Assembly (NCBI GenBank): GCA_035772405.1
Contig: JAYKKM010000042.1
Coordinates: 442,501-506,500, forward strand
DNA from: Chrysogorgia sp. JL179-B06
Taxonomy: Eukaryota; Cnidaria; Anthozoa; Scleralcyonacea; Chrysogorgiidae
Direction of reading: 5' to 3'
Length of the DNA stretch: 64,000 nt
Shown here: in pieces, positions 29,661 to 62,509 of the stretch
Layout of the letters: each line of letters opens with the position of its first letter
Numbering within the stretch: the stretch's first letter is position 1
Position numbers and translations under genes: made by a program
Notes under the pieces: model-generated
What the model saw: the letters and a program-made list of their open reading frames with translations, nothing else
What the model was told of the DNA's origin: nothing
Databases searched by the model: none

Positions 29661-32555
29661 GTGGTATTTTGACACGTGACAGCAGAGAACAGAATTCAAT
29701 TTGTCAGGCAAAGGAGTTTGAAGACGAGACTTGAAGGCTCATGCCGTAGATTGAGATGCACGGATAGCTACTACCTATAAAAGACCCATTACATGTCGAC
29801 AACTCGAAAAAATCTCACTTCGTCTGTTCAGGAAGTCCTTTTTCTTAGCTTTCATGATTTAAAATTTTTCTTCAAGGCATAAATTGCATATTCTTGACCC
29901 TGTTCTATACGCTCCAGTTTGTTTGATTATGCACCATTTAATGTTAAACTATCGCCTACCCGTTTTCAGCATCCAAACATATTTTGAAAGTTCAGTTTAA
30001 CTTGCGTATTTTGCGTTTCTGAAGGATTTCAAATGGTTTCGTTATCTTTGTTTGAAAGCGTTGGCTGTTATTCCGATGTACTTCTTGGTCTCACCGTTGT
30101 CTGCTATATAGTGACTTCGACTTGGTAGACTACGCTTTTCTTCATGCATTTTCCTGCGATTGGACATTCGTCTGGTTTTAGGCAGTTGCATGTTTGTTCA
30201 GCGGTATTTACGTCCTGTTTATCTTTCGTGTTTTTGTTCAAGATGTGGTTGTTGTGTTTGCGAATAAAATGTTGCATGTTGTCCATGCAACTATAGATAA
30301 CTCTTATCGTGTGTCTGTTAAATAATTTGTTAAGTTTGTGTGATGGTGGGAAGTGTTTGTCAATGAGTTGCAAAAGGTTTCGTGCAATGTTTGTTCTGAC
30401 GTTTTTGCTATAAGGTGGGTTGTTTTTGCCATATATAATGTTTCGTCGTCTGTTTTGTCTCATATTGTTGTTTATGTTGCCTTCGTTCTGGTTAGTTAGT
30501 TCGTATGTATAAGGTTCGTGTCAAAGTTACTTTGTTTCAAGGCGTCATTGTAAAATTAAGGGAAGCTGTGTTAAACGTTTCTTCGTCACATGATAGTTTG
30601 TTTATGCGCTTGTTGATAGATGCGGGTAGTTGTCGGATAATGGATGGGGGGTGAATTGAAAAGCGGTTAATGTATAGTGTTTCGTCGTTTGGTTTTCGGT
30701 AAGGTCTAAATTTTCCGTTTGTTTAGTCAAAAGTTACGTCTAGAAAGTGTACGCTCTTCAAGTTTATTTCCACGGTAATCTTAAGGAGTTAAGGTAGCAA
30801 TAGTGGAAAAAATTACAAATATGAAGAAATTTTGTTTTCCATTTTTGAATCTGAGAAATCGTTTTCTGTAAGTGAAAAAAAAATGGAGTTGGAAAAATTG
30901 AGTTTTAAAACACGATTGGACGAGGTCTAATTGGATGATAAGAAGGCGGGACAATCGATCAAAGCCTTTCAGGTGCTTTTTCTCAATTCAATTCTGCACC
31001 AAAGTTTGCGTTTTTCTCCCGGTAAAACTTCGCCGCGTTTTAATAGTTTTCGCTGAAATTTTTGTCAGTTGTTGAAAACATACCCTTCAACGAAAATTTG
31101 TCGGCGATTTTTGATACGTTGCGTGTTTTCGTTTTTATCGCATTTTGAATTTAAAAGATATGAAATATGTTTGTGACTGCCATGAAAATCATTATTAAAA
31201 ATTGAACGAAACAGAATTTCAAAAATCGCCGACACGTTTTTGCTGGTCATTTATCGGAGGTTACAACGGTATAAACTGGAAAAGCATAAATTAAATTCCA
31301 AAGGACTTTAACCAGACGAATCCAACACACTTATTTTTTCTTTCAGTAAATAAAACAATTGAACAATTCACCCCCAATAAAATTAGGTTTTAACACTGTT
31401 TTCTATGATCAATTTGCATTAAGTTGATGTATAACAAGTTGTGATCGCATTAATAGGGGCGCGATGCAAGTTTTTTTACGACGCGATGCCGGATAACCCA
31501 ATTGCTATAACTTAAGGGCAAAAATGTCAAAAATGTTTATTAAATATTTTCTTGCTTTGCCAGCTAGCCCATCGTTGCGGTACAAGCCGACATTTATTTC
31601 CAAAACGATTTACTAGCGAGTTTAACGCATAAAGCCCAACTAGCTCGCAAACTTCAGCGCCATCAAAACTTCCCATAGTCATGTCGAACGTGCTATTACT
31701 TCTCTTCGTCCATGCGCGGCCGTTATTGAACAGGAGTGACTTTCTAGCATGTTTTAAGATGTTAATATCACTGTCGGAGATGGTGGTGAATTGCTTGATC
31801 CATGAAATGGCGCGGTCAAATAGATCTTCAGAGATAGACTGGTAGAAGTCTACGATATCAAAGGTTAAAAATGAAGTTTTGTCTTTGTTGTCCAGTGATT
31901 TGAACCAAGTGATGGTTTCATCGGAATTTATCCATTGGTTTGCCAGGGTTTTTTCTCGAATTTCCATATTAAATTTATCTAGGATAGATTTACTAACTTT
32001 GCCAAGGTTACTTTTAGCGGGGTTAATCAGACGGCATTTGGTGTGGTTTGTGGTCTTTTAGTGTGATAAAAGCTTCTGCATGCGCAAGTGGTTCTATGCG
32101 GTTTGCAACATTTAGATCGCTTGCTATTTCTTTTGCTTCACGGTTGATACTTTCCAATGTATTGTTTTGTGCCAGCTTGTATGTTTTGGTAATGTTTTCG
32201 TTAATAGTTTGTTGTAATCGTTAACGTTCATTTCATAGATATTACGCGTTTTGACGGCGGAAACAAAAACGTTTGAAGATTCTTTCTGTTTGTCATTTTC
32301 TAAGGTGCTTGCCAATTGATCATTCACTTTTCTTAATTTCACGTTCTCTATCATTTTAATGACATCTTCCTCGAAGCGTTTCATCTCTGCTACGGGTGGC
32401 GGGTTTAGTTTTGATCTCAAGACATAGCTATGTGTCTTGTGTGATTTGTTGTCATTGCCGTTTCAGAAAAAGTGACCTTTCCATCGCATTCGTCGGATAA
32501 CACTCTCGGTTTTGTTTATAATGTTTCTTCGGTAGTCGTCATGTAGGTAGTCCAA
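29660..32555 (-). mobile_element. Penelope-like element, copy 1 (reverse orientation)
   Basis: Reading from right to left: YVLRSKLNPPPVAEMKRFEE (about 32410), KTRNIYEMNVNDYNKLLT, then RT blocks SFLTFDIVDFYQSISEDLFD (31870-31810), MTMGSFDGAEVCELVGLYAL; after a gap, linker FPPSHKLNKLFNRHTIRVIY (30350-30290), the cysteine cluster CNCLKPDECPIAGKC (30180-30140), a GIY-YIG endonuclease (KKYIGITANAFKQRY, about 30085) and C-terminal RRSEIFSSCRH (about 29810). This RT plus GIY-YIG order defines EN(+) Penelope-like elements. It has frameshifts, an 11-codon deletion just after the YR(D/N)D motif, and a 725-bp insertion at 30786-31510. Confidence 0.9.
30786..31510. mobile_element. 725-bp element inserted in Penelope copy 1, CTTAAG target duplication
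   Basis: Flanked by CTTAAG at 30780-30785 and 31511-31516; copy 2 of the Penelope element has a single uninterrupted CTTAAG there (32850 region). Ends GAGTTAAGGTAGCAATAGTG and (reverse complement) TTATAGCAATTGGG are weakly similar inverted repeats. Internal inverted motif GTCGGCGATTTTTGA. TTAA-type target. Confidence 0.6.
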
Positions 32556-33019
32556 TGTTCTTCAAAGAACAACAGCAATTCACAACCATCTCCGACAGTG
32601 ACATTAACATCATAAAACATGCTCGAAAGTCATTCCTGTTCAATAACGGCCGCGCATGGACGAAGAGAAATAGCACGTTCGACGTGACTATGGGAAGTTT
32701 TGATGGGGCTGAAGTTTGTGAGCTAGTTGGGCTTTATGCGTTAAACTCGCTAGGCTTGTACCGCGACGATGGGGTAGCTGCACTCAATATAACGTCGACA
32801 AGTTTGGCAGACAAAGCAAGAAAATATTTAATAAACATTTTTGACAGTTTTGGCCTTAAGATTACTGTGGAAACAAACTTGAAGAGCGTACACTTTATAG
32901 ACGTAACATTTGACTTAACAAACGGAAAATGTAGACCTTACCGAAAACCAAACGACGAAACACTATACATTAACCGCTTTCAAATCACCCCCCACACTGC
33001 AAAAAATGCATTTTCATCT

Positions 33020-33310
33020 TTGAGTAAATATAACACATTTTGTGAGTAAACGGAATCTTTACTCAACATTTTGTGTTAATGTTACACTTCACATGAGTTA
33101 AAATGTTTCTACTCAATCGTGTGCGTAAAACTAACTCACGCCTTTGAGTAAAATGTTATTGAGTAATTATTACTCAAAATGATGAGTAAACTTTACTCAT
33201 CCGCGCGCGTAAGCCTTATTTTGCTTTACTCAACAATTGAGTAAATTTAGCCTACTCATATTTTTGAGTAAACCGAACGTTTTACTCAAATTTTGAGTAA
33301 ACAACCACGC
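33020..33310. repeat. TE3 left subterminal TGAGTAAA array
   Basis: More than a dozen TGAGTAAA, TTTACTCA or close variants in alternating orientation. The right-hand array (38310-38640) includes a short tandem run of TTTTACTCACAGTATATG. Confidence 0.75.
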
Positions 33311-33319
33311 GATCGAGTA

Positions 33320-34530
33320 TTAATTCGACACAAATTTTCGCTTCGAACATCTCTTCCTCCTCCATCGCCGATCGGATCAGTGTCATTCGTTGATCGGTTA
33401 TCAATATTCTATGATAACTGGTTGTTGAGTATATATTATTACATATACCATGACATCATCTTCACATTCGAGTAGCTTTATAAACCAGCAAGATAAGATA
33501 CACTAGCTCGCTCAACTTGACATTACGCTGATACTATATTCCTGTATAATTTCCACTGTATAATAAGTGTTGGGGACGAACCTTGTCAAGCGTTCAGGGT
33601 ATTAACAGTAACAGGCTTGGGAATTATCAGGTAGAGGCCTGCAAAATAATATCCGTAAAAGGAAAATTATTCCGTATATGGACATTCCCAGAGGTCCTAG
33701 CGAGTTAACGTTAATGCTGCGCCATATTTGAATTCTCTTGTTGTCGCTGAAAGTTGAAACATTTATGGCATGCTGCTTTGTGTCTTGGATTATTTGTTTG
33801 TTAAACGGCTTTGTGAGTTTGTGTTACCAATTCTAAAGAAGTGGCTGATCATCAATTATTCGTTGGTCTTATAAAATACTGGCTGCGGGAGTAAATATGG
33901 CAGTGATGCGATTTCAGCAAAGTTCGAAGACGAAGGTAAGGTCTGACTTTGATCTACTATTATATCACGCATCTGAAAGTTTGAAGCAAATCAAATAGTT
34001 GCCTGAACTTCGCTTCTCTTTCAAAAACTTTGTCTCAGAGGATTCCATTTCATTGTAGTTATTTTTCAATTGAAATGTGGATATTATCATGTGTCTAATC
34101 AAAATAATTTGAATGATGGAGAAAGTCAGAAAGCCCATCCTTTATTTGATCTCAGGAAACGAAGTGGTATGTTATAGAAATATTTATCAGGAATAACCGT
34201 TTACATAACCTTTCATTTGTTTATGATAATGATTAAGTGTGAATAACAATCAACAAAAGGGAACTTCTAAGGATTTAAATCCTTGCTGAAAAGCACAAAT
34301 TCAGAGAGTAATGGCATATGCAGTGCTATTGGACCATTGGTTTGGTTTTAGAAGTGTTGTTATCATAATTTTTATCTATAAATTTAACTTCCAAACATTT
34401 GGCATTATTCAAACGATTTCTTCATGTGACATTGCATACTGGTTGGCAATTAGAGATAGATTTTTTATTTTTCATGGAATTAACATTCATGTATAGCACA
34501 CAAAGTCCCAAGTGAATCAGCTCAGAGTCA
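33320..34530. other. TE3 interior, no gene seen
   Basis: No supported coding frame or RNA gene. Confidence 0.4.
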
Positions 34531-34554
34531 ATAGACAATACATTGTCAAGCTCA

Positions 34555-34640
34555 AATCCTCAGAAAATGTCCTAGACTCAAACCTGTAACCTGATGATTG
34601 CCTGTGACATGCTCTAATATCAATTGGGACTCTTATGAAG
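34555..34640 (-). repeat. tRNA-like SINE unit (degraded)
   Basis: CTCAGAAAATGTCCTAGACTC ... AACCTGTAACC ... GACATGCTCTAA keep the family order on the minus strand, with deletions. Confidence 0.45.
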
Positions 34641-34844
34641 GGTGAAGGTTACAATGATGTACTGGTTTAATTACTATATTCACTGAATATGCAACATTCA
34701 CCATATACCAGTAATGCTTAGAAAACTGTGTGGGATTCATTTTCTGAGGATTTGAGCTTGACGATCATCATGTATTGTAATAATAATTGCTATGGTATAT
34801 ATTTTGCATATAACATGTTTAATAAAAGACTTACTTTGGTTATA

Positions 34845-35321
34845 CAGTAGAACCTGAGTTTTACAACCACCCCTGTTGCCAAGCAAAAGTGGTTGTAAAT
34901 TACATGTGGTCGTAAATGGCAGTTAATGATGTGACGTCATGCAAGCCATAATTATTGGAAGACACTATTACGTTTACAACTATATTATGTGTTCGCTAGT
35001 CGACTAAAAGATGGCTTTATAATTTAAAACCAATATAATATTTCTTAATAAAGAAAGAAAACCAGATAATTTTGGAAAAAAGCACTGTTTGAACAGAGCT
35101 TGCTTGAACAGACCAATGCGTACGTACTTCATCTCTAAAAATTCGCTCATGACAGGTTAAATTTTGTGTTTGGGATGCTAAAAGTGGTCGCTGGTCGTGT
35201 TTGGCAGGTGGTCGTGTTTGGCAGGTGGTCGTTAATTACAGGTACCTTTTAACTATAAATGGTCCATGCCAGAAAAAGTGGTCGTAAATGGCAGGTGGTT
35301 GTAAAAACTCAGGTTTTACTG
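34845..35321. mobile_element. Tc1/mariner-type MITE
   Basis: Terminal inverted repeats CAGTAGAACCTGAGTTTTAC / CAGTAAAACCTGAGTTTTTA, TA duplication at 34843-34844 and 35322-35323, 477 bp, with internal GGTCGT(A)AATGGCAGGTGG repeats. The ends are like pogo/Tigger-type mariner elements. Confidence 0.75.
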
Positions 35322-35329
35322 TAGTCTTT

Positions 35330-36840
35330 AATTTATTATTAACTGTTATCTGTATTTTAATTGGGTTGTTTCTTGCTTTTCAAAATATAATAGATGCAGT
35401 TGCAATTTTGCCATTCCTGCTTAAACAAAACTAAGAGATTTTGGTAAGTTTGACTCAAAGTTTGAGTTTATCCATACCTTCATAAATCTGTATGATTTTT
35501 AAATAATAAATTTAAAAAATATTTCACCTTACCAACAAAAACTGGGTGTTCAGTGGATGTACATGGTACATCCGGTACCTGTTAATGTTTAAGTTTGTCA
35601 AAGTGTGTACACTCACAAGCATTATTGATCAAGTATTTATGATACCTGTACTACAATAATTCATGTTGTTTCACCAATTCACTGAATTGAGGCCACCAAC
35701 TACCATAAATTAAAGGTATGCTTTAGCTGTCCTAAAATTAACAAGCTGTCTAAAAGCCATCCAAATAATAAACAGCCACCCAAAAGCTGTGTTAACCAGG
35801 ATTCAGAATTTATAATATACATGTATAGTTGTATGTATTATCATAATGTTTTAGTATATAATTCTGGGTAATATACTAATCACATTAGCTTGGTGACAAT
35901 GAAAAATTGCAGTCGTATTAAATCAATTGGGAGAATGTAATGCTGTGTATAGAGATGTAGTTGCATGTATTATAATCAATGACCAATATGTTCAATACTT
36001 ATTGGAACCCTGGTAATACAACATTTGGAGGCTTAATTCCTATGGTAGAAGGCGCTTGTCAACAACCCCCACACTATTCCCACTATGTTTCGAGCTTAAC
36101 CTCAGCTGCTACAGAGCTATACCGTATATAAAATTATATACAACTGCTTGGAGGCACAAATTCTGTAAGATAAATTTCTGTCTTCATGCTGTCAATTTTG
36201 TAACTGTATCTATTAAATAATAATAACTGATGAAATGATCTTGTATGTGAATATTTTAGCAAGGCTATTTAAAACAAGTTACATCTTGCTCTTGCACCTG
36301 TGTCAATTGTAATTTAACAGCAGGAGAAAACCTAGCTGAAAGCCTGGCATTGCACTAATGGAGTGTTCTTGTGTGACATCAATACTGCCGTGTTGGAGGG
36401 CAACTTCATAGCACTGATGTTCAGGAGAGCAGATAATGCAATTTCAGTTTGCCCTCCAACAGTGGAATTCTTGAGAATTCTTGGATATCTAAATTATGGA
36501 TAAGTATACAAATGTTTAATTTCATTTAACTTTTCATTTAGGAAAAGTATGTTCTAAGTTCATGAAAGACTCCCCAAGCCAAGTTGTGCAAAAAATTAAC
36601 ATGAAGTGTGTGGAGGCGAGGCGGCCCCAAAGACCCAGAATGGATTCAAGTTTAAATGCTGGACAGAAGTAATGGGAACATTTAATTTAAACTGTCTCTT
36701 GTGCTTAATATAGTTACATATAAATATAGTTACATAATATAGTTTTATGTTATATTTATATAATTATGCTTATTTTCATCTAGATATTATTTTATACTTG
36801 TTTTCATGAATATACAGTAATTTATGTCATCCAACTCTTC
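35330..36840. other. TE3 interior, no gene seen
   Basis: A+T-rich, no supported feature. Confidence 0.4.
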
Positions 36841-37000
36841 AACCTATCTCATCTGCTAGGGAGAGCTTGGAGTAGACAGATGATACATGGGCGATCGTCA
36901 AGCTCATATCCTCAGAAATATTATTCTAATTCCCTGTCAGGAATCGAACCTGTAACCTTCTGACTGCCAGTGAGACACTCCAACCATTGAACCACCGAGA

Positions 37001-37181
37001 CAGGGTTTCTTTTAGGGGGCTAAGGGGGTCATTTGCCCCCCCTTGAAAAATATTTGCCCCCCCCCCCGATTGAAAAATATTTTACCCCTCTTGTAAATGG
37101 CCAAGGCGCAGTCCGCCCCCCAAAAATTTTCAGTATGGGGTGTTTTTCCCCCTCTTGTTATATTTTCTGAAAGAAACCCTG
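37001..37181. mobile_element. hAT-type MITE inside a tRNA-like SINE
   Basis: Ends CAGGGTTTCTTTTAG and CTGAAAGAAACCCTG; perfect 8-bp target duplication CACCGAGA at 36993-37000 and 37182-37189. 181 bp with G and C homopolymer runs. The 8-bp duplication and CAGGG ends are diagnostic of the hAT superfamily. Confidence 0.85.
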
Positions 37182-37302
37182 CACCGAGACTCGAGGGAGA
37201 GCGAAGGTTACAATGATGTAATGGTGCAATTGATATACGTACTGCCAGGTAGTACGTATATCAATCGCACAGTTACATCATTGTAACCTTCACTCTCCAT
37301 CC

Positions 37303-37378
37303 GAGTCTCAGTGGCTCAATGGTTAGAGCGTCTCACCGGCAATCAGAAGGTTGCAGGTTCGATTCCTGTCAGGGACTC
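37303..37378 (+). repeat. tRNA-Ala-like 76-nt SINE head with 7-bp acceptor
   Basis: GAGTCTC pairs with GGGACTC (7 bp, one G-T); D arm GCTCAATGGTTAGAGC; loop CCGGCAA (GGC, alanine); B box GGTTCGATTCC. The most tRNA-like acceptor of the family, but a C-C mismatch in the anticodon stem and its SINE context argue against a working tRNA. Confidence 0.65.
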
Positions 37379-37449
37379 TGTCCTGTCAGAATAATTTTTC
37401 TGAGGATATGAGCTTGACGATCGCCCATGTATTGTCTAATTTATGTCAT

Positions 37450-38300
37450 GATAACAAATTATTTTAATTTGTATTTTGTTGGTACATCTATACTTGACAA
37501 TTGCAGCAATAATGTAGCTGGCCAAATTATCCTAAACTACAAATGAAAACAAATATGGCTTTTCTATTATGGGTAAATGTTTCTGCCGTGTAAATTGTAT
37601 GACCTATAGTTTGCCCATACTTGAATAGTTTTTCTATGCGGAAAGAATCAAGCCATATTATTTCCATAGACATGCCAAGGGTTTTTCCATAGATTACAGA
37701 AAAGAGAGAACTAATGGTATCACTATTGTGCTCCATATAATTTCCATATTGACTATATGGGAACAGTATGGATTTTTGCCAATTTCCTACAATTTCTATA
37801 CATGTATATTGTATATGACAGAATAGATGATTATATGGTTGTGGTACGGAGAGTTACTAGTGTCCATAGTAAAACCATACTTATGCCATACCTAGCCCAT
37901 AGCTCAACCCACACCGTTTCCTTACTTGATTTCATTTAAGATTTGCGTTTGTTTTTGCTTATGTTTTGTGAGTCTTCAGGTGGACTCAACTAAAAGATTA
38001 TTCGATAGGCACAATGCCACAATAGAAATGTCATCCTATCTTGTTTGCCAGCATATACAATGTTATTTTTAAAGTTTGGTGCACCACTTATTCATTATAA
38101 TATAGCCTTTAGGATCGAATTGGACGTTCTTGCAGATGACTTGTTCGTAATTGTATAAGATAATTATTTGTATACACATCTTAAACGTTTCCACATTTAC
38201 ATTCAATAAAGATTTAACAACTGCAGCTATATAATGTATTTTTAGTGGATATTTTCCTTTAGTTGTAATGAAGAGCTTCACCATATTCAACTCGCGTACT
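37450..38300. other. TE3 interior, no gene seen
   Basis: No supported gene; stops in all frames beyond about 70 codons. Confidence 0.4.
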
Positions 38301-39154
38301 GCGATTCCGTTTTACTCACTTTGAGTAAATTGCGCGTAATATTTACTCCGCTTCTGAGTATGATTTACTCTCATTTTGAGTAATCTCATATTTTACTCAA
38401 AAAAAGGTGTCATTGTGGATGCATTTGGTTTACTCATATTTTTGAGTAAGATTTACTCATATCTTTGAGTAAGTTTTACTCACAGTATATGCGTAAGTTT
38501 TACTCACAGTATATGAGTAAGTTTTACTCACAGTATATGTGTTAGTTTTACTCACAGTATATGTGTTAGTTTTACACACTATTTGGTGTCACTGTGGATG
38601 CATCGTTTTACTCAATATTTTGAGTTAATTCTACACAGTATTTTTTGCAGTGCATCCATTATCCGACAACTATACCCGCATCTATTAACAAGCGCATAAA
38701 CAAACTATCATGTGACGAATAAACGATTAACACAGCTTCCCTTATTTACAATAACGCCTTCAAACAAAGTAACTTTGATACGAACCTTACATACGAACCA
38801 ACTAACTAGAACGAAGGCAACATAAACCACAATACGAGACAAAACAGACGACGAAACATATGGTACAACCCACCTTATAGAAAAAACGTCAGAGCAAACA
38901 TTCATGCAGGAAACTTTTTGCAACCCATTGACAAAAACTTCCCACCATCACACAAACTTAACAAATTATTTAACAGACACACGACAAGAGTTATATACAG
39001 TTGCATGGACAACATACAAAATGTTATTCGCAAACACAACAACCACATCTTGAACAAAAACGCGAAACATAAACAGGACGTAAATACCGTTGAACAAACC
39101 TGCAACTGCCGAAAACCAGACGAATGTCCAATCGCAGGAAAATGCATGAAGAAT

Positions 39155-39740
39155 TAGTTAAAGTAACAGAATAGAGCAGCTCGCATTATTACTGGTGACA
39201 GCTATTACTCATCAGCCGCTGTTACTTTGTCCAAATTAGGCTGGAAAACATTGCTGTGTCGCAGGGATGAGCAATTATTGTCCCTAGTTGATAAATGCAT
39301 CAGTGGAAAATCAAATTTAAGTAATTTACTTGAGTTGGTAAACCGGGACTGTTATATGATTTGAGAAGTAATAATAAGAAGCTGTCCTTACCCAAACCGA
39401 ATACTAATGCTATGAAAAAAAGTTTACCATGATCTGGAATTCAGTAAACCAAATTCATTTTCATTAAAATTATCTTAACTTGTATAAAGTTAGTTTTTTT
39501 TAACAAGAGTTCTATATTTGTATTGTTGCATGGTTTTATTATTTTAACCTATTGAATTGTAAGTAATATAGTTAGTTAGTTAGTTAGTTAGTTGGTGAAG
39601 TTAATTAGTTAGTAACTGTTAGTTAATTAGATACACGGCCCTTTGAAATCCAGCTTTTTAATTTTGAAATATTTTATTATAATATAGCTGATAAGCCTAC
39701 CGTGTATAAATAACATTAAATAAAATAAAATAAAATAAAA
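39155..39740 (+). mobile_element. LINE 3' fragment with (TAAAA)n tail inside Penelope copy 2
   Basis: ARIITGDSYYSSAAVTLSKL and GWKTLLCRRDEQLLSLVDKC are typical of the post-RT end of Rex1/CR1-type LINEs; the 3' end is (TAAAA)4 at 39716-39740. Penelope sequence GAAGAA|AAGCGTAGTC is split by it, as shown by copy 1. Confidence 0.8.
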
Positions 39741-40015
39741 GCGTAGTCTACCAAGCCGAAGTCACCACAGCAGACAGCGGTGAGACCAAGAAGTACATCG
39801 GAATAACAGCCAACGCTTTTAAACAAAGATACCGAAACCATTTGAAATCCTTCAGAAACGCAAAATACGCAAGTGAAACTGAACTTTCAAAATATATTTG
39901 GACTGAAAACGGCTAGGCGCGAGTTTAACATCAAATGGTGCATAATCAAACAAATAGGAGCGTATAGACCTACAGGGTCAAGAAGATGCAATTTATATGC
40001 TTGAAGAAAACTTTT

Positions 40016-40527
<512 letters not shown>

Positions 40528-40837
40528 CAACATCGTTCAAGTCCTCAAAAATAGGCACTGATTCCTAATGGTGGAATCGTTCGAGCAGAGATATATTTGC
40601 AAACAAACTTTAGTAAAAATTAAAAATTATTTTGTAAAAATTATTCCATAATTTTTAGTGATAGAACATTGAGTTCCACCGTTTCATATAAAGTACAATA
40701 AATTGAAATTGAACGTCGTGTTAAACGAAACGTGATTTTCATTTTGAAGGATCAATTGAAAGGTTTATTTTCGACAAAACACTGGTAAATATACGCTGTA
40801 AATATGAAATCAGACGGAAGTTGCTGGTGCTGAAACA

Positions 40838-60344
<19,507 letters not shown>

Positions 60345-62120
60345 TCCTTTACAAACATTATACTTTACTTGTTATTGCTAATTTAAAATATTTACTCTTT
60401 GCTTGTTTTTAGAAAAGAGTTTTGTGTTGTATGCATAGACTGCTTGTGTTGAACAAAGGGTTTAAACAACACAACGATCCCAATATTACGACGACTGGTG
60501 AACAAATTACTTGCGCGGCATTGACCTTGCATAAAGTAGTGGAAACGAACGAAGGCTAACGTAAATTAACGCAAACTAGATTAATATGGCTCCCTATAGT
60601 TTCTATATTTGTATCTTATGAAGGTACCCAGTATATAGCAAAATTATTTAGAGACATTTTTTTACACATTTTTTTAACACATTTTTTTCATTGACACATT
60701 TTTTGCTTATGCCATGGTAACAACGGCGATATTACATTGGTATATATATTGCGAATAATGGTATGATTCTCGCAATATAACTCTATTGCGCATATCTGAA
60801 AATTGGTGAGATAATGAGTATTGTGCATAGATATTGTCTATAGCTTACGGTTTATAGTTTATATTTGTTGTGTATTGTTTATAGTCTATAGTTTATAGTC
60901 AGTATAGTTTATAACTTGAGTTTATTGTTTATAGTTTATAGTTTATAGTTTAGTTTTAGATGGTATTGAACAGGGCCTCATTGAAAATCACCTTTGGGTG
61001 AATGAGCTCCCTGTTTAAATATTAAATTTATCTTATCTTATCTTATAACAAAGGTTTACCAACCCAAGGAGTATACCTCGATATTTGTTGGTATTGTTTT
61101 ATTATATCTGTGTAGTTAATTTTTCAAGTGATGTTACATGCATTATACCGCAATTAGAATTTGTGAAAGTTTAATTAATCTGAGTTAGTGAGGTGCTTGG
61201 TACGTATAGTATAAGTACCTTTATTATTTATTTTAGATTTGGTAAATAGCTTCATAAATTTGTTCCTATATTGACGTAATGATATCTAAGAGAGATATCG
61301 AACTATGGTAAACTATCTTCTCTTTAAAGTCATTAGCTTTTAACTTATTTTCCTGAGTCATAATACAATTTAAAATATATACTTGTGAAACAATTGTATT
61401 TCTATGGGTCAAAACGTCAGACACCTTATCGCTGTTAAAGGTTTCGCTGGAATACTATATCCCACGTTTAAACTCACAATGTGTTTTTCCAAGATCACTA
61501 ACTAACCTTTACGGAGTGTACTTGTATTGCAGTTGAAATGAAGACGAAATTTAGTTATCAAAAGTTAATAGTTAAAATTAGCCTAGAGAGCCATATTAAC
61601 GCAATGGAAAACCGCGAATCACAACTTGGTGAATCCCTGCGTTACTTGACGAAAGGGATTTTAAGACAACGCGCAGTATAGTTTAGAACAATACTACAAC
61701 ACAACGTAAAGTAATCCAACGATATTAAACAGAAGGAAACGAAAAGTAGGTGAACACAAGACAACGCAGAACAACGTAACAACTCCTATGTAATAGTACA
61801 GTTAATTAACTTAACTCAACGTACATAAGGCAACAAACGGAAACGCAACAAATGACTACTTGACAATTCGACAAAACGCAACACAACGTAGACACAGACA
61901 GGACCGACATCGTAAGACCTATGCTGGAAAACGCAATACAGCAATTGTGAGCAAAACATAGCAATTGAGAGCCAGGAACGCGGGCGCGACAATCCGTCGT
62001 GCACGGCAATGCGACAAAATGTATCCAAATTGTTTTTCGATGTCGAAAATCAACTTGACAACACGTATAAAGATCTTATCAGTCTATGCAAAAGACACAG
62101 ATCTCTTTCTAGTATTGCAT
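60345..62120. other. Downstream region, LINE tail and TATAGTTT repeats
   Basis: 60838-60957 is a loose (TTTATAGTTTATAG)n array. 60965-61050 reads AACAGGGCCTCATTGAAAAT, GAATGAGCTCCCTGTTTAAAT and (TTATC)n, a typical LINE 3' hairpin and tail. No coding frame supported. Confidence 0.5.
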
Positions 62121-62130
62121 ATATTATGCA

Positions 62131-62505
62131 TGCTGCTTTACAGTGGTGATTTTGCCACTTTGTTCTTTGGCTATTATTAAAATAATAACTTGCTTATTAT
62201 ATAGAATAATAACTTGCTTATAGCATTATATATGCTGCTTTACAGTGGTGATTTTGCCACTTTGTTCTTTGACTATTATTAAAATAATAACTTGCTTATT
62301 ATATAGAATAATAACTTGCTTATAGCATTAAATATGCTGCTTTACAGTGGTGACTTTGCCACTTTGAACTTTGACTATTATTAAAATAATAACTTGCTTA
62401 TTATATAGAATAATAACTAGCTTATAGCATTAAATATGCTGCTTTACAGTGGTGACTTTGCCACTTTGTTCTTTGACTATTATTAAAATAATAACTTGCT
62501 TATGT
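62131..62505. repeat. 102-bp tandem repeat, about 3.7 copies
   Basis: TGCTGCTTTACAGTGGTGA recurs at 62131, 62233, 62335 and 62437. Internally each unit repeats AATAATAACTTGCTTAT twice. Confidence 0.95.
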
Positions 62506-62509
62506 CTGT

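Larger units (their letters stand above)
36850..37440. repeat. Inverted pair of SINE units (palindrome)
   Basis: Left half (36850-37238, minus-strand SINE) and right half (37242-37440, plus-strand SINE) mirror each other around ACTGCCAGGTAGTACGTAT near 37240: GGAGAGCGAAGGTTACAATG / CATTGTAACCTTCACTCTCC and ATGGGCGATCGTCAAGCTCA / TGAGCTTGACGATCGCCCAT. The left half is enlarged by the hAT MITE at 37001. Confidence 0.8.
32995..38652. mobile_element. TE3: 5.7 kb CACTG-ended DNA element inside Penelope copy 2
   Basis: Left CACTGCAAAAAATGC, right (reverse complement) CACTGCAAAAAATAC; CA target duplication at 32993-32994 and 38653-38654, verified against the uninterrupted Penelope copy 1. Subterminal arrays of TTTACTCA / TGAGTAAA palindromic halves at 33020-33310 and 38310-38640. 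No transposase. Same superfamily-type ends as TE2 but a different subterminal motif. Confidence 0.85.
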
